A DNA stretch of 64,000 nucleotides from a virus: positions 1 to 64,000 of the IMG/VR virus record IMGVR_UViG_3300021168_000355. One strand, written 5' to 3'. The position numbers were made by a program, and so were the translations under genes. How positions within the stretch are numbered: the first letter of the stretch is position 1; each line of letters opens with the position of its first letter. The notes below the pieces were generated by a model, which did not search any database, was not told the origin of the DNA, and was given only the letters and a program-made list of their open reading frames with translations. Positions 25,663-34,710 of the stretch are shown here, one piece after another.

Positions 25663-27669
25663 CTATGCAACTTGGAATTGACCAGAGCCAGCACCAAGCA
25701 TACCACCTTGGACTATGACATTGGCTCCAGCTTGGTTATTCACATTCAACTTGACGAAGTGAGCAGGATGGGCACCCTGGAAATTACCCAAATCATTCAT
25801 TGAGGTTTTCTCAGAAGTCTTTTTTGGCGGTGCAGGAGTTTCGGATGTTTTAGGTGTCGTTGTTCGACCCTTCTCACCTTCTAGTGCTTTCCTGAAGGTA
25901 GCTCCTGTTTCTTCACTCCATACACCATGCCAAGTGGGACCAAGAATGCCCCTTAAGATCGAGGGATTCTTTTGTGCTTCTTCCCACCGATTACCGATTA
26001 GTTTTTTGGCTAGGTGTAATGCCACTTTATCTTGATTTTCAGGTGAAAGGTTCTTTGGATCTAAGCCAAGTTCCCGAGCATTTGAGGCCCAAGTAGCTCC
26101 CAAGAATTGATATCTATTACCCTGAAAAGCTGCGCCTCGATCAGGATCTCCACTTAAATAAGACTTGGCTCCAGACTCATGCAAAGCCAGAATATCCAAC
26201 AAGGCTCGATCTTCTGGTGCCATATTCGTACTGGCTGCAAACGTCATTCCGCCAGTTCCAGGGCTTCCGCCCCCAGTTGTGTTCGCTCCGTAAGTTCCGC
26301 CAGACCCTCGCATCCTTATACCGAGTGGCACATGAGTACCGCCAAATCCTGCTCCACCACCACCAACCACACTATCTGTGGAAATATCGGCAGCTTTGAG
26401 GAGGTCGATGAGCGTCTTGTCCTGAACAATGAGTGGACTTCCAGAAGTACCCGCAGGAAGTTCACCCGCATGAGCAGAACTGATAGGGGAAAATTCACCA
26501 GGAATTGCATCCTTGAACTTCTTCCACCAGTCTCCCCAAGGGATCGGCGTCGCTTCTCCTGGATGATCCTTATCTGGTTCCTTAGGCATTCCAGGAATAA
26601 TATCAAAGAAATGGGTTACACTAGATTTCCATCCCTCAATAGCTTTAATGAGGTTTTCTATCGCGGTAATCACACCCGTAAGTTTGGGCAGCATCTCCGC
26701 AGTCCATCGTTGCATTTCGGTAATGAAGGTCGCCTCGAGGCTCTGCATTGCATGGATAAGTGCTTCTTCCTTCTCAATCTGATCCTTAGTTAATTCGTAT
26801 TGGCTTTTCCTGCTCTCTGCTTCCTTGATATAAGCTGCCAATTGTTTCTCATCAGCATTCCGAAGCTTAATCAACTCCTCATCTGAAAATAAGCTACCGA
26901 GCCCTCTCGCATGGGCGATTGATAGGGCCGTGCGATCGGAACCCTGATGCATCTGGGCGGCGGCTCTTTGGATCATTTCCCTTGATAGCGCGCCAGTTTC
27001 TCGACCCTCAAAACTACCCTTCATTCCAAGCCCAGCACGCATTGCGACATACTGGGGTGACGTGATATCGTATCGACCCTGAGCCGCATTTGCCATAGCA
27101 GCGTCAGGATTAACCCAACGATCTAGCCATGTTTCATTGGCGGTCATTGATCCAATAGAGGCACCAAAGCCCGCTGCGCGTCGTCCTCTACCTGCTCCCT
27201 CTTTAGCTAAGGCATAAAGACCTGTCGCAGCAGCAACGGCGGCAGTTGCTAGTCCAACAATTGCTAATCCAGCAACACCAAATGCCTTAGCAGCAGTTCC
27301 AGCTGCCATAGCTAGAGCGCCAACTTCTTCTCCAGCCACCATCGATCCGCCGGTCTTGATAAGAGCGGAAGATCCAGACTTCACTAATCGTTGGAGATTA
27401 TTCCATTGACCACCAATAGAGGTCAAGTTTTTGGCGACATTCTCAAGTTCTCCAGCCCACCCTTTAGTGGATTTAGATAATTTGGACACAGAAGATTCCA
27501 TCCGGCTCATACCGCCGGACATGTTTTTCCAAATATCCATTTTTGCGCGCCAGATACCCTCTGTCGCTTTTAATTGTTCGGCATATTGATTGAAGGACTC
27601 CGCAAATTCATCAAAGGAGATTTTAACTTCCTTGAAAACTTGAGCGGCGCCATCACCCTCAGCCATCAT
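25663..27669 (-). CDS. Tape measure protein with C-terminal lysozyme-like domain
   Basis: 668 aa, short for a tape measure. It has N-terminal coiled-coil helices (1-90), a hydrophobic Ala/Gly-rich segment near 120-155, further helices to about 400, a low-complexity part, then a lysozyme-like domain at about 485-580. That domain has an ALHESG motif, with its catalytic-type glutamate, and RYQFLGATWASNARELGL. Such a domain could help the tube through peptidoglycan. The ATG overlaps the stop of the frameshifted chaperone (ATGATG/TGA), tying its translation to that product. Confidence 0.85.
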   Translation of the reverse strand: MMAEGDGAAQVFKEVKISFDEFAESFNQYAEQLKATEGIWRAKMDIWKNMSGGMSRMESSVSKLSKSTKGWAGELENVAKNLTSIGGQWNNLQRLVKSGSSALIKTGGSMVAGEEVGALAMAAGTAAKAFGVAGLAIVGLATAAVAAATGLYALAKEGAGRGRRAAGFGASIGSMTANETWLDRWVNPDAAMANAAQGRYDITSPQYVAMRAGLGMKGSFEGRETGALSREMIQRAAAQMHQGSDRTALSIAHARGLGSLFSDEELIKLRNADEKQLAAYIKEAESRKSQYELTKDQIEKEEALIHAMQSLEATFITEMQRWTAEMLPKLTGVITAIENLIKAIEGWKSSVTHFFDIIPGMPKEPDKDHPGEATPIPWGDWWKKFKDAIPGEFSPISSAHAGELPAGTSGSPLIVQDKTLIDLLKAADISTDSVVGGGGAGFGGTHVPLGIRMRGSGGTYGANTTGGGSPGTGGMTFAASTNMAPEDRALLDILALHESGAKSYLSGDPDRGAAFQGNRYQFLGATWASNARELGLDPKNLSPENQDKVALHLAKKLIGNRWEEAQKNPSILRGILGPTWHGVWSEETGATFRKALEGEKGRTTTPKTSETPAPPKKTSEKTSMNDLGNFQGAHPAHFVKLNVNNQAGANVIVQGGMLGAGSGQFQVA

Positions 27670-28384
27670 GTTCTCCAGAGATTAATTATGTGGCGCTGGC
27701 GCCATTCCAGTGCGGACTCAAACCTTCTATTACCTATCTGAGCGTAGAACTGTGCGAAGCCTTCTCCTGTTGCCCAATCTAAGATGGTACCGACGATGCT
27801 CTCTGAACCGGGGGCTTGGGTGTCTCCGGAACCTTCTCTCCAGTATTCCCTTCCCCAGTCGAGGTCGTTAAAGAATTGCTGAACACCGTAACATTGGATG
27901 ACATAATTTGCGCATTCCAGATTGACTTCAAACCCTGATACGCCATCGGCAGTTCCTTCTTTATATGGACCGCCGAGGCAACAATAAAATAGACGATGGC
28001 ATTTTCCGCCTCCGCCAAAGACTCCTCGTCAACCATCTTCTTCATCTTCACCTCACCAAACGGCACCGTTTCCCAACCCCCAGAGGGCTTGGGCATCAGA
28101 ACGTTGGTGAGACGATAAATCTCTTGGAATAAATTATTTTGTACCGTTTCCTCAATCTCCATTTCTTTAGCGGTATCTCTTAGTAACATAGCGGAGACAC
28201 GTGGAGCCATTGCAGGTCCAAGACCATTTGAGTAAATGGCCGATAGAGTTCGGGTCAGGACCAGATAATTGGATTCAAACACCTCTCTCGATAAAGGCAC
28301 AGAATGAACCCAAATTTTACCCATGTCAGTATCCAGAGGTACCGCCAGATTAAGTTTCTTGTTTATGGACACAACATTAGCCAT
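27666..28384 (-). CDS. Tail assembly chaperone, -1 frameshift long form
   Basis: Predicted 239-aa product made when ribosomes slip -1 at GGGTTTG (27929-27935). The new frame stays open for about 90 codons and encodes an aromatic-rich sequence including QQFFNDLDWGREYW and ILDWATGEGFAQFYAQ, ending at the TGA 27666-27668 that overlaps the tape measure start. This is the lambda gpG/gpGT arrangement, in which both forms chaperone the tape measure during tail assembly. Confidence 0.8.
27779..28384 (-). CDS. Tail assembly chaperone, short form
   Basis: 201 aa if no frameshift occurs. N-terminal strands are followed by helices with SREVFESNYLVLTRTLSAIY and EETVQNNLFQEIYRLTNVLM; the C-terminus is Ser/Thr/Pro-rich. 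Position between tube protein and tape measure identifies it, since the sequence itself is not conserved in this family. It shares its first 150 residues with the frameshifted form. Confidence 0.75.
   Translation of the reverse strand: MANVVSINKKLNLAVPLDTDMGKIWVHSVPLSREVFESNYLVLTRTLSAIYSNGLGPAMAPRVSAMLLRDTAKEMEIEETVQNNLFQEIYRLTNVLMPKPSGGWETVPFGEVKMKKMVDEESLAEAENAIVYFIVASAVHIKKELPMAYQGLKSIWNAQIMSSNVTVFSNSLTTSTGEGNTGEKVPETPKPPVQRASSVPS
27929..27935 (-). promoter_or_regulatory. Programmed -1 frameshift slippery site GGGTTTG
   Basis: On the minus strand G-GGT-TTG lies in the 0 frame of the chaperone gene exactly as X-XXY-YYZ requires. Both tRNAs can re-pair after a one-base slip to GGG-TTT. The resulting frame runs without stop to the tape measure start. 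Confidence 0.75.
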
Positions 28385-28406
28385 GTATCACCTCCCAGTG
28401 ATATCC

Positions 28407-28847
28407 TCAAGTATTGAATAGGAACGCATTGACGAGGTAGTAACCTTTTGCCGTCACGACCCAAGAGGGATCCTCACCGGCGAACGACATTTCCCTGACA
28501 CTTTCAAGGACCATGTTGTTCAGGCTATAGAGCCCAAGCGTCGTGGAGTCAGGACGAACGGTGGCGGCGCCAACGACACAATTACTCTCAAATTGTGCCT
28601 TATATACGGCAGCCAGTGGCTGTGACTTGACGAGCGCCATCGTCAAGGTCACGATTTGATAGGGTGCAGGAGATGGAACTGCGCCTGTCATTGTTGGAAG
28701 GTAATCAGAGGCATTGCCTTCCAGTGCGAGCCTCAACCCCTCTTTCGCGAGATAAGAGGAGACGAGATTAAGTTGAGGGTTATCAGGCCACACCACACTC
28801 GCACGAATGCGGTTCAATTGGCCTTGGTCTACGAGTGGGGTCGCCAT
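28407..28847 (-). CDS. Tail tube protein
   Basis: 146 aa. Size, beta-rich pattern and position directly after the sheath and before the tail chaperones fit the major tube protein of a contractile tail. The strands TGAVPSPAPYQIVTLTMALV and SWVVTAKGYYLVN would form the barrel. Strong ribosome binding site (GGAGC) before ATG 28847. Confidence 0.75.
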   Translation of the reverse strand: MATPLVDQGQLNRIRASVVWPDNPQLNLVSSYLAKEGLRLALEGNASDYLPTMTGAVPSPAPYQIVTLTMALVKSQPLAAVYKAQFESNCVVGAATVRPDSTTLGLYSLNNMVLESVREMSFAGEDPSWVVTAKGYYLVNAFLFNT

Positions 28848-28871
28848 TGTTGAGGCTCCTTAAGTTTCCGA

Positions 28872-30326
28872 TTAAAGGGTCACAATGTCGGTGGCTACAA
28901 CAACCACGAGAATGTGAACGAAACCTCGGGCAGGAATGAAAATGGTCGATAGCCCATCGTATTCCCCGATCCCATAGTGAGTGGGGTTAGCCTGGGAATA
29001 GGGGATAAACGGAACCGCGTTCACATTGCATTGACCTGTAAACGTACCACTGTTAATGGCAGTTGACAAATCAGCCGAGTTGTATTCGGTCTGGACAACT
29101 TGGCCGTTGACAAGACCAAATTGTCCACCTCGCGTCATCGTGCCAGCAAGCACGGACTCCAGATAGTTGATACCTGGTTGATCGTAATACAGAGGAGCCA
29201 ACGGATTGTTGCTACCATTGATGATAGCATTGGTCAGGTCCACATTGACACTGAGTTGGACCCAATCGATAGTCCACCACCAGTTGAAGTAATCCTTTCC
29301 ATCTGCCGTGACGCCCTGATAAACGTTGGTGAACGCGATACCGCCTTCTGCCCCTGTCTGGATGTAATTGACAAAATTGTTCTTGAAGGAGACAAGGCGT
29401 GGCCCATTGCCCTGCGAGGGGTAGGGCGTGACACCATAGACGTATTTGAAGCACATAGGCGAGATGCGGGTGACTGAGGTCGCCTTGTACTGCATTGCCC
29501 AGAAGAACATGGAGGCCAGAGTGAACTCGGAATAGTTCCCTGGAAGCGTGGCATTTCTCGCCGCCTGAACGCCAGGAGCCTCAATCATCTGGATGACGCA
29601 TTTAACGGTGGGCGGAATCAATCCAACCGCCGCCAGTTCAATCGTCGTCCAGAAATAGGTCATTGCTTCTGGATCAGTGAACTGCTGGTAAAGGGCAAGA
29701 GCAGCAGGGATATTTGCAGCAGTGCCCCAATAGTCGGGCAATAAATATCCGTAGTAAGATAGAGGATTGAGATTGAGCCAATCTTCCATAGCTGAAATCT
29801 CAGCCGAGAACAGAGGCTGATAACCCAACTCCAAAACAAGACAAGTGGTTCCAGTTCCTTGCCTAAAGAATGTGGAAGCCATTGAATTAAGTTGGGAGAC
29901 AGAGTACAGCTGGAATTGGCCACCGCCTGCTGATCCCCCAGGACCACCTGGATCAGTGGTCAGTGGATAAGTGAACTCGTTGGCACCCGTGACAGTGCAG
30001 GTGAACGCTCCGTTGTATCCTGGAGGAATGATCCCAGTGATCACCATCTGGACAACAGAACCTGTCGTCACGTTGGCAGGTAGGGGATCAGTGGTCGTGC
30101 AAGTTGCAACCCCGGTCAACCAAGTGATACCCTCAATAGCGCCTGAGGGTTGAAGCAAAGGCTTCAAATCGTTGAACTGGGTTAACAACGACACACTGTT
30201 GGGGGTGATTGTCGTACCACCAAACGACACCAGCACCCCAGACTGTTGATAGTTCTGAGGAGCAGGCGCTAGGATAGTTGTGACTTGTACCGTAACGATG
30301 GCATTTGGATCTTGGTAGACGCTCAT
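28872..30326 (-). CDS. Tail sheath protein
   Basis: 484 aa. N-terminal VTVQVTTILAPAPQNYQQSGVLVSFGGT and the C-terminal region with FVNYIQTGAEGGIAFTNVYQG and YFNWWWTIDWVQL match sheath proteins of Pam3-like myoviruses. Residues about 69-130 hold an inserted beta module with PPGYNGAF and NEFTYPLTTDP, as in the plug and J-like proteins. The protein contracts to drive the tube into the host. Confidence 0.8.
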   Translation of the reverse strand: MSVYQDPNAIVTVQVTTILAPAPQNYQQSGVLVSFGGTTITPNSVSLLTQFNDLKPLLQPSGAIEGITWLTGVATCTTTDPLPANVTTGSVVQMVITGIIPPGYNGAFTCTVTGANEFTYPLTTDPGGPGGSAGGGQFQLYSVSQLNSMASTFFRQGTGTTCLVLELGYQPLFSAEISAMEDWLNLNPLSYYGYLLPDYWGTAANIPAALALYQQFTDPEAMTYFWTTIELAAVGLIPPTVKCVIQMIEAPGVQAARNATLPGNYSEFTLASMFFWAMQYKATSVTRISPMCFKYVYGVTPYPSQGNGPRLVSFKNNFVNYIQTGAEGGIAFTNVYQGVTADGKDYFNWWWTIDWVQLSVNVDLTNAIINGSNNPLAPLYYDQPGINYLESVLAGTMTRGGQFGLVNGQVVQTEYNSADLSTAINSGTFTGQCNVNAVPFIPYSQANPTHYGIGEYDGLSTIFIPARGFVHILVVVVATDIVTL

Positions 30327-31369
30327 GTTCCTGCTCCTACAGTTGCGCGGGTTCGGGCTGAGATATGGCCACTAATTCCTGGAGGCTCGATCTTAGCCTC
30401 GTTCTGCACCACACAATGTTTAATAAACTGGCGTGCGACATTTCGGACGCTCTTTTGGAGATAGGCAATCTTAAACTCGATGGTTTTCTTCTGGGCAAGA
30501 ACACCGAGTTCGGGGCTGGTTCTCTTTTCATCCATGATGATTGGCATATTCATCATTCCGATGTAATTCCAATCATATGAATATTGGATAACGAAATTAA
30601 GGAAAGTGATTATGGTATCGTTATTCACACCATATGTTGTCACCCGAACAGTTTCGGCAGCCAATTGTTGACTGGTCAACGTTGGGCCCAAGAAAGCTGT
30701 TTCCACGAGTGAACGGGTATCCTCAATATGGACAGCTCCATAAGGAGGTTGTAAATTATCAGGTACGAGGAACGATGGGTATAAATCAATTGGACATGTA
30801 AACCCAGGATATGGTGGAACATAGGATCTCATCGCCAACCAAATCGGAAGGGAGTTGGATACAATTGGTTCCAGAGCGTCGAGTTCTGCCTGAGTATCAA
30901 TAACCTGGGTTTCGTCAATCGCCGATACGGCAGTGCCCATATAATGATACAAGTTGGCTTGTTCGTAAAATTTACCTCGACTACTAAAAGAAAACCGAAT
31001 TCCTTCAAAATTCGCCAAATACATAGTTTGGGGATTAATGTCCTTAAATGTATCAACTTCCGAAAGGGCGGTAAAGACAATGGTGTTATAAGCGATGGTA
31101 GCATCTTCATGTTGCCCAACATCAGTGGAATAGTGAAGTGATCCTTTGATGCTTAGGGTACCAGGCAGCGTGGGGTCAATACCGCCACTAGCCAAATCCC
31201 ATTTAACCCAAAATACAAATCCATCGACTGGAAGAATGACTTTCTTATATAGGGTAAAATTAACTCTTTGGTTATAGGATATGTTTTCAACACCTGCCGC
31301 AAGACTTGCAGCAAGTGGTGTTTTGGCAGAGGCGGCTGCTTCGTTAATTCTTACCATTAATCTACCCAC
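30323..31369 (-). CDS. Structural protein upstream of sheath (tail completion or neck)
   Basis: 348 aa, overlapping the sheath start by 4 bp. Mixed alpha/beta with IVIQYSYDWNYIGMM-like strands near residue 270 and a basic C-terminus. No family recognised. Between the connector genes and sheath, so probably neck, terminator or sheath-initiator. Confidence 0.6.
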   Translation of the reverse strand: MGRLMVRINEAAASAKTPLAASLAAGVENISYNQRVNFTLYKKVILPVDGFVFWVKWDLASGGIDPTLPGTLSIKGSLHYSTDVGQHEDATIAYNTIVFTALSEVDTFKDINPQTMYLANFEGIRFSFSSRGKFYEQANLYHYMGTAVSAIDETQVIDTQAELDALEPIVSNSLPIWLAMRSYVPPYPGFTCPIDLYPSFLVPDNLQPPYGAVHIEDTRSLVETAFLGPTLTSQQLAAETVRVTTYGVNNDTIITFLNFVIQYSYDWNYIGMMNMPIIMDEKRTSPELGVLAQKKTIEFKIAYLQKSVRNVARQFIKHCVVQNEAKIEPPGISGHISARTRATVGAGT

Positions 31370-31863
31370 GCCCTAAAGGAAGCTCGATAGATACCTGTGT
31401 CGATAAACGAGGGCCGTTGCGTACCTTGCATTGTCTTGGAACCTCGCCCATGTCTTACTCCAGCAAGAGCAGCTTTTGTTGGGACTCCAGGAACCCGACC
31501 ATTCATTTCCTCTGTATCTAGGAATTTCTTAAACAACGCCTCTATTTCTTTGGTAGCAGGTTTGAGCAAGGCTCCCAGATTAGTTGCGCGACGACCACCT
31601 GTCATCACGTCACCTGCTACCTTTTCAAATTGACTAAGTATGGAGAGTTGGATATCCGCCGCATGTAATTTGGTAAATTCATCGACAATTTGGTATTTGG
31701 CTTCAAGGATTGCAGCCACATCCTCTGCTGTCATGGTCTTAGAAAAACTGCGGCGACGCGGGCGTCGAGATTCCGCTCTTGCGGCAGTGACTGGACGAGC
31801 AATCGATTCCGCAGTGTAAGGGGTATTGATAAAGCCCATTTTCAGGGAAATGGAATCAGCCAT
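31357..31863 (-). CDS. Minor head / tail-completion protein (gp10-like)
   Basis: 168 aa from ATG 31863, which overlaps the previous stop (TAATG); an upstream start would lie inside that gene. An Arg-rich segment near residue 30-40 is followed by helices with AAILEAKYQIVDEFTKLH and a C-terminal GIYRASFRAWVD strand. The RPSFIDTGIYRASF ending resembles HK97 gp10-type neck proteins. Confidence 0.65.
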   Translation of the reverse strand: MADSISLKMGFINTPYTAESIARPVTAARAESRRPRRRSFSKTMTAEDVAAILEAKYQIVDEFTKLHAADIQLSILSQFEKVAGDVMTGGRRATNLGALLKPATKEIEALFKKFLDTEEMNGRVPGVPTKAALAGVRHGRGSKTMQGTQRPSFIDTGIYRASFRAWVD

Positions 31864-32339
31864 TATGATATCCCCCAAAGCGTGCCGATGTTCTGTGCAA
31901 TGGAGAGATACATTCGGCCCCAAGGCGTTTTCAAGTTTTGGAGATCGCCTAAGGTCATATTCTTTAAGAAATCCGAAACCGCAATACCTTGCGACGTGCT
32001 TTGGTCAGAGGAGAAGTTAATCACTCCACCCACAAAATTGTTAATGTTAAAGGAGTCCCGTAGATCCGACCAATAGGTCGGATCACTGGATCCTGGTATA
32101 TCAGGTGCGTAATTGATGAGCGTATCCGCACCCAGACTATAGACAGCGGTCGCATATACACTGGGTGATGTTATCTGTGATGGAACAGCCAGCAACCACC
32201 AATAGGTCATATTCAGGGAGAAATCGTAAGAGAATTGGACAGCATTTGGATCCACATCCGTAGGCATCTGATCCGCGGGAACGCCCACGATATTAGTCAG
32301 GAACGCCTGATAGCCTACGAATGTTGGATCGTCAGTCAC
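31863..32339 (-). CDS. Head-tail connector protein
   Basis: 158 aa with aromatic/Asp-rich sequence including NMTYWWLLAVPSQITSPSVY near residue 45 and a C-terminal PWGRMYLSIAQNIG helix. Resembles adaptor/connector proteins encoded after the capsid in contractile phages. Its start overlaps the previous stop by one base. Confidence 0.65.
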   Translation of the reverse strand: MTDDPTFVGYQAFLTNIVGVPADQMPTDVDPNAVQFSYDFSLNMTYWWLLAVPSQITSPSVYATAVYSLGADTLINYAPDIPGSSDPTYWSDLRDSFNINNFVGGVINFSSDQSTSQGIAVSDFLKNMTLGDLQNLKTPWGRMYLSIAQNIGTLWGIS

Positions 32340-32878
32340 TACCGACTCCTCAACCCTCTGACATTCGAGCCCTCAGATGGGGGAACACGCAGGACCTGAA
32401 TGCCCTCTGAGAACAGGTCTGGATGCCCCTCTTTAGAACCCTCTTTGGGAGGATCCTCTTCAACGGACATTTCAAGATTGGTGAGCTTCATGGCATTGTT
32501 ATCTGGGCCAATAATCTCATTCTCGATGGTGCTGGAAGCAGCGACGGCGCTCTCCTTCCGAATAACTTTACCCATTTCATCCTTTAGTTCTTGGTATTTA
32601 AGAATGGCCTTTTTCAATACATTCTCGGAGATAGGGGCACCGAGAGAATACATAATCCCACCAAACCTTGGCGAGTCATACCTACCAACTTCCATAAACC
32701 CATAGGGTTCATGCTGGAGTATGATGCCTTGAATATCATCAGGTGTTGGGCTACCGGCTATTTTAACCTGAGTCCCAATCGGAATCTCTTGAGCAGTTGG
32801 ACTAGAACGTCCTGACGCTCGATATAGGAACGTGTAGTGTTGTTTGGTTGCGTTTGCCACATACATATCGGTCATCAT
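32339..32878 (-). CDS. Head-associated hypothetical protein
   Basis: 179 aa. N-terminal beta segment with IPIGTQVKIAGSPT, central helix rich in Lys/Glu (LKKAILKYQELKDEMGKVI) and acidic C-terminal part. First gene after the major capsid; may be a head stabiliser. ATG 32878 with a GGGAGAA ribosome site. Confidence 0.6.
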   Translation of the reverse strand: MMTDMYVANATKQHYTFLYRASGRSSPTAQEIPIGTQVKIAGSPTPDDIQGIILQHEPYGFMEVGRYDSPRFGGIMYSLGAPISENVLKKAILKYQELKDEMGKVIRKESAVAASSTIENEIIGPDNNAMKLTNLEMSVEEDPPKEGSKEGHPDLFSEGIQVLRVPPSEGSNVRGLRSR

Positions 32879-32898
32879 AATTCTCCCTTTTATGATGC

Positions 32899-32955
32899 GG
32901 GCAGTCTGACATGGCTAAAGATGGGAGGTAATCCTTAACCTATGTCAAACTGCCC
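32899..32955 (-). repeat. Hairpin between major capsid gene and connector genes
   Basis: GGGCAGTCTGACAT (32899-32912) is complementary to ATGTCAAACTGCCC (32942-32955) except for one central pair. The spacer is about 29 nt. No T-run follows, so it may mark RNA processing or partial attenuation, giving the capsid gene a different mRNA level from genes after it. Confidence 0.6.
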
Positions 32956-32989
32956 TATCCGCCCAAGCTTGAGGAGGCCCCGTGCGGAA

Positions 32990-34012
32990 TTACGAGTTCT
33001 GGACGCTCAGGATCGTAATGGCTTCGGGACGAATGCCCCAGCCAGGTGAGATCCTGAACTCCGACAAAATGTCAGTTGCACCACCCGGAAGCGGAGTTGG
33101 AATCTCAGTCGGCGCCGCTTTGTCACAATACATGGCGGTGCAGGCTTCGAGGCCAGGGGCAATCTTTGCCCATTCGTTGGTGTTCCACTTCGTGCCAGTG
33201 GGCTTCTCGACCTCTGTCATAACAAAGACAATGGCGTCAGTGCCGCCCTGTCCCTTGCCGATCAGGGTGTCATCATAGCCCCAATCAATGGTGTCGCCGT
33301 TCATTTCCATGACCGACTTCACCATTTGAGCAGAGGTTGCAGAACCAGCGCCGGCGCGTTGGAACTGAACCAACTGGACGATGTTCACCATCTCCATCAT
33401 GCCCAGATCACGCTGCGGGCCAATGATGGTGAACTTCCGACCAATACCGAACTGATATGTCCGGGTCTTGATCGCCGCCATAATCGTCAGGAAGAACAAC
33501 GCGAGTTCACCATTGTCATAGGTGACCATCGTATCGTTTCCATTGGAATCAGGCGGTAGTGTCGTCGCCGTCGCGCCATTCGTATTGAGCAACCCCTCAC
33601 CATTCTGGGGGTTGAAGCCATAAAGCAACCCGTTACGAGCGAGTTGGAAATGGCCCTGACGCATACCAAGGCGTTGAGCCTCCATCATCGGCATCCCCCA
33701 GCGTGCGAGGGCGGCGGTGTCGTGGTGATCAAATTCACCGCGTACTCGGAGCAAATAAGTCGGCACCGAGATTTGCGACATGACGATGGTGACTGAGGGC
33801 AACTGGTTGTAAGCGGATTGACCCGCCGCAACCTTCGTGCGAATATCGGCCCTCTTTGCATAAACCCACAGATCACCCTCGCCAAGCTTCGGCATCGGAC
33901 CACCCGACGGAAGCAGGTCGAAGGCGTTGGACGCCTGTGAATACTGGAGGATAACACCAGGCTCGACAAATGACGGATGAGCCTGAATAAAGGCCGGTGC
34001 AATAACTGGCAT
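32990..34012 (-). CDS. Major capsid protein
   Basis: 340 aa. Sequence suits the DUF2184-like major capsid family: PSVTIVMSQISVPTYLLRVR near residue 70, RWGMPMMEAQRLGMRQGHF near 105, FGIGRKFTIIGPQRDLGM near 185, and a C-terminal RPEAITILSVQ. Position after decoration protein and protease-scaffold supports it. Strong AAGGAG site before ATG 34012. Confidence 0.85.
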   Translation of the reverse strand: MPVIAPAFIQAHPSFVEPGVILQYSQASNAFDLLPSGGPMPKLGEGDLWVYAKRADIRTKVAAGQSAYNQLPSVTIVMSQISVPTYLLRVRGEFDHHDTAALARWGMPMMEAQRLGMRQGHFQLARNGLLYGFNPQNGEGLLNTNGATATTLPPDSNGNDTMVTYDNGELALFFLTIMAAIKTRTYQFGIGRKFTIIGPQRDLGMMEMVNIVQLVQFQRAGAGSATSAQMVKSVMEMNGDTIDWGYDDTLIGKGQGGTDAIVFVMTEVEKPTGTKWNTNEWAKIAPGLEACTAMYCDKAAPTEIPTPLPGGATDILSEFRISPGWGIRPEAITILSVQNS

Positions 34013-34071
34013 TGAAGTTCTCCTTTACATGGCCGGTTATGCCGGCGTGTTCCTGAGTTTGGGTCCTTGTT

Positions 34072-34668
34072 TTAGATTTTAACGACGGCGACACTTCCCG
34101 CGCGATTCCAGGTTAACGCGCCGGTTGTCGCGTTGTAAACTGGAACCATGCTGTTCCCGATGTTGAAGGATAGGATTTCGACACCGAGGCCAGTACCCGC
34201 AATCAGCATGTTGTTGGTAAAATCCCAAGCAACAGCCGAATTGATTGGAGTCCCAACGAGGCTCGCGAGAGCAGGATCGCAGGGTAGAACGATGCGGGCT
34301 CTACTGCCGATAAGATAGTAGGCAACCATCATACCCGGCGCTGCCTGAGGCGCAGGAGACGAGGTCGAACTGATCATGGAGTGGTCTTGATTGAAGACCG
34401 ACCATCCCAAGATTGTTGCGTTGGACGTCGCCCGAGTGATGATATTACCCAGCGAATCCTGGCTGTCAGGCGAGGGCGGCGGGATAGACACCATCACCGG
34501 AATACCACCCCACATGGGAAGCGTCTCGGCTGGACCCAGTGGACCCCCACGCAATTCGTTGCGAATGTGGGGGTCGTCGAGGGCAAAGCCTGCAACATAC
34601 CCATTCGACTGGGCATTGAAACCACCCGCAGCGTTGGTGACAACGTTGGGGTTAAACGGAATAGTCAT
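34072..34668 (-). CDS. Head decoration / structural cement protein
   Basis: 198 aa, beta-rich. It contains NGYVAGFALDDPHIRNELRG and GWSVFNQDHSM strands and is encoded just before the major capsid gene, the usual place for a capsid cement protein. Its N-terminus is low in charge. No enzyme motif. Confidence 0.65.
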   Translation of the reverse strand: MTIPFNPNVVTNAAGGFNAQSNGYVAGFALDDPHIRNELRGGPLGPAETLPMWGGIPVMVSIPPPSPDSQDSLGNIITRATSNATILGWSVFNQDHSMISSTSSPAPQAAPGMMVAYYLIGSRARIVLPCDPALASLVGTPINSAVAWDFTNNMLIAGTGLGVEILSFNIGNSMVPVYNATTGALTWNRAGSVAVVKI

Positions 34669-34710
34669 GGCTCATCCTTTCTTTTAGGTTATCCCGTTCA
34701 ATGAACGAGA

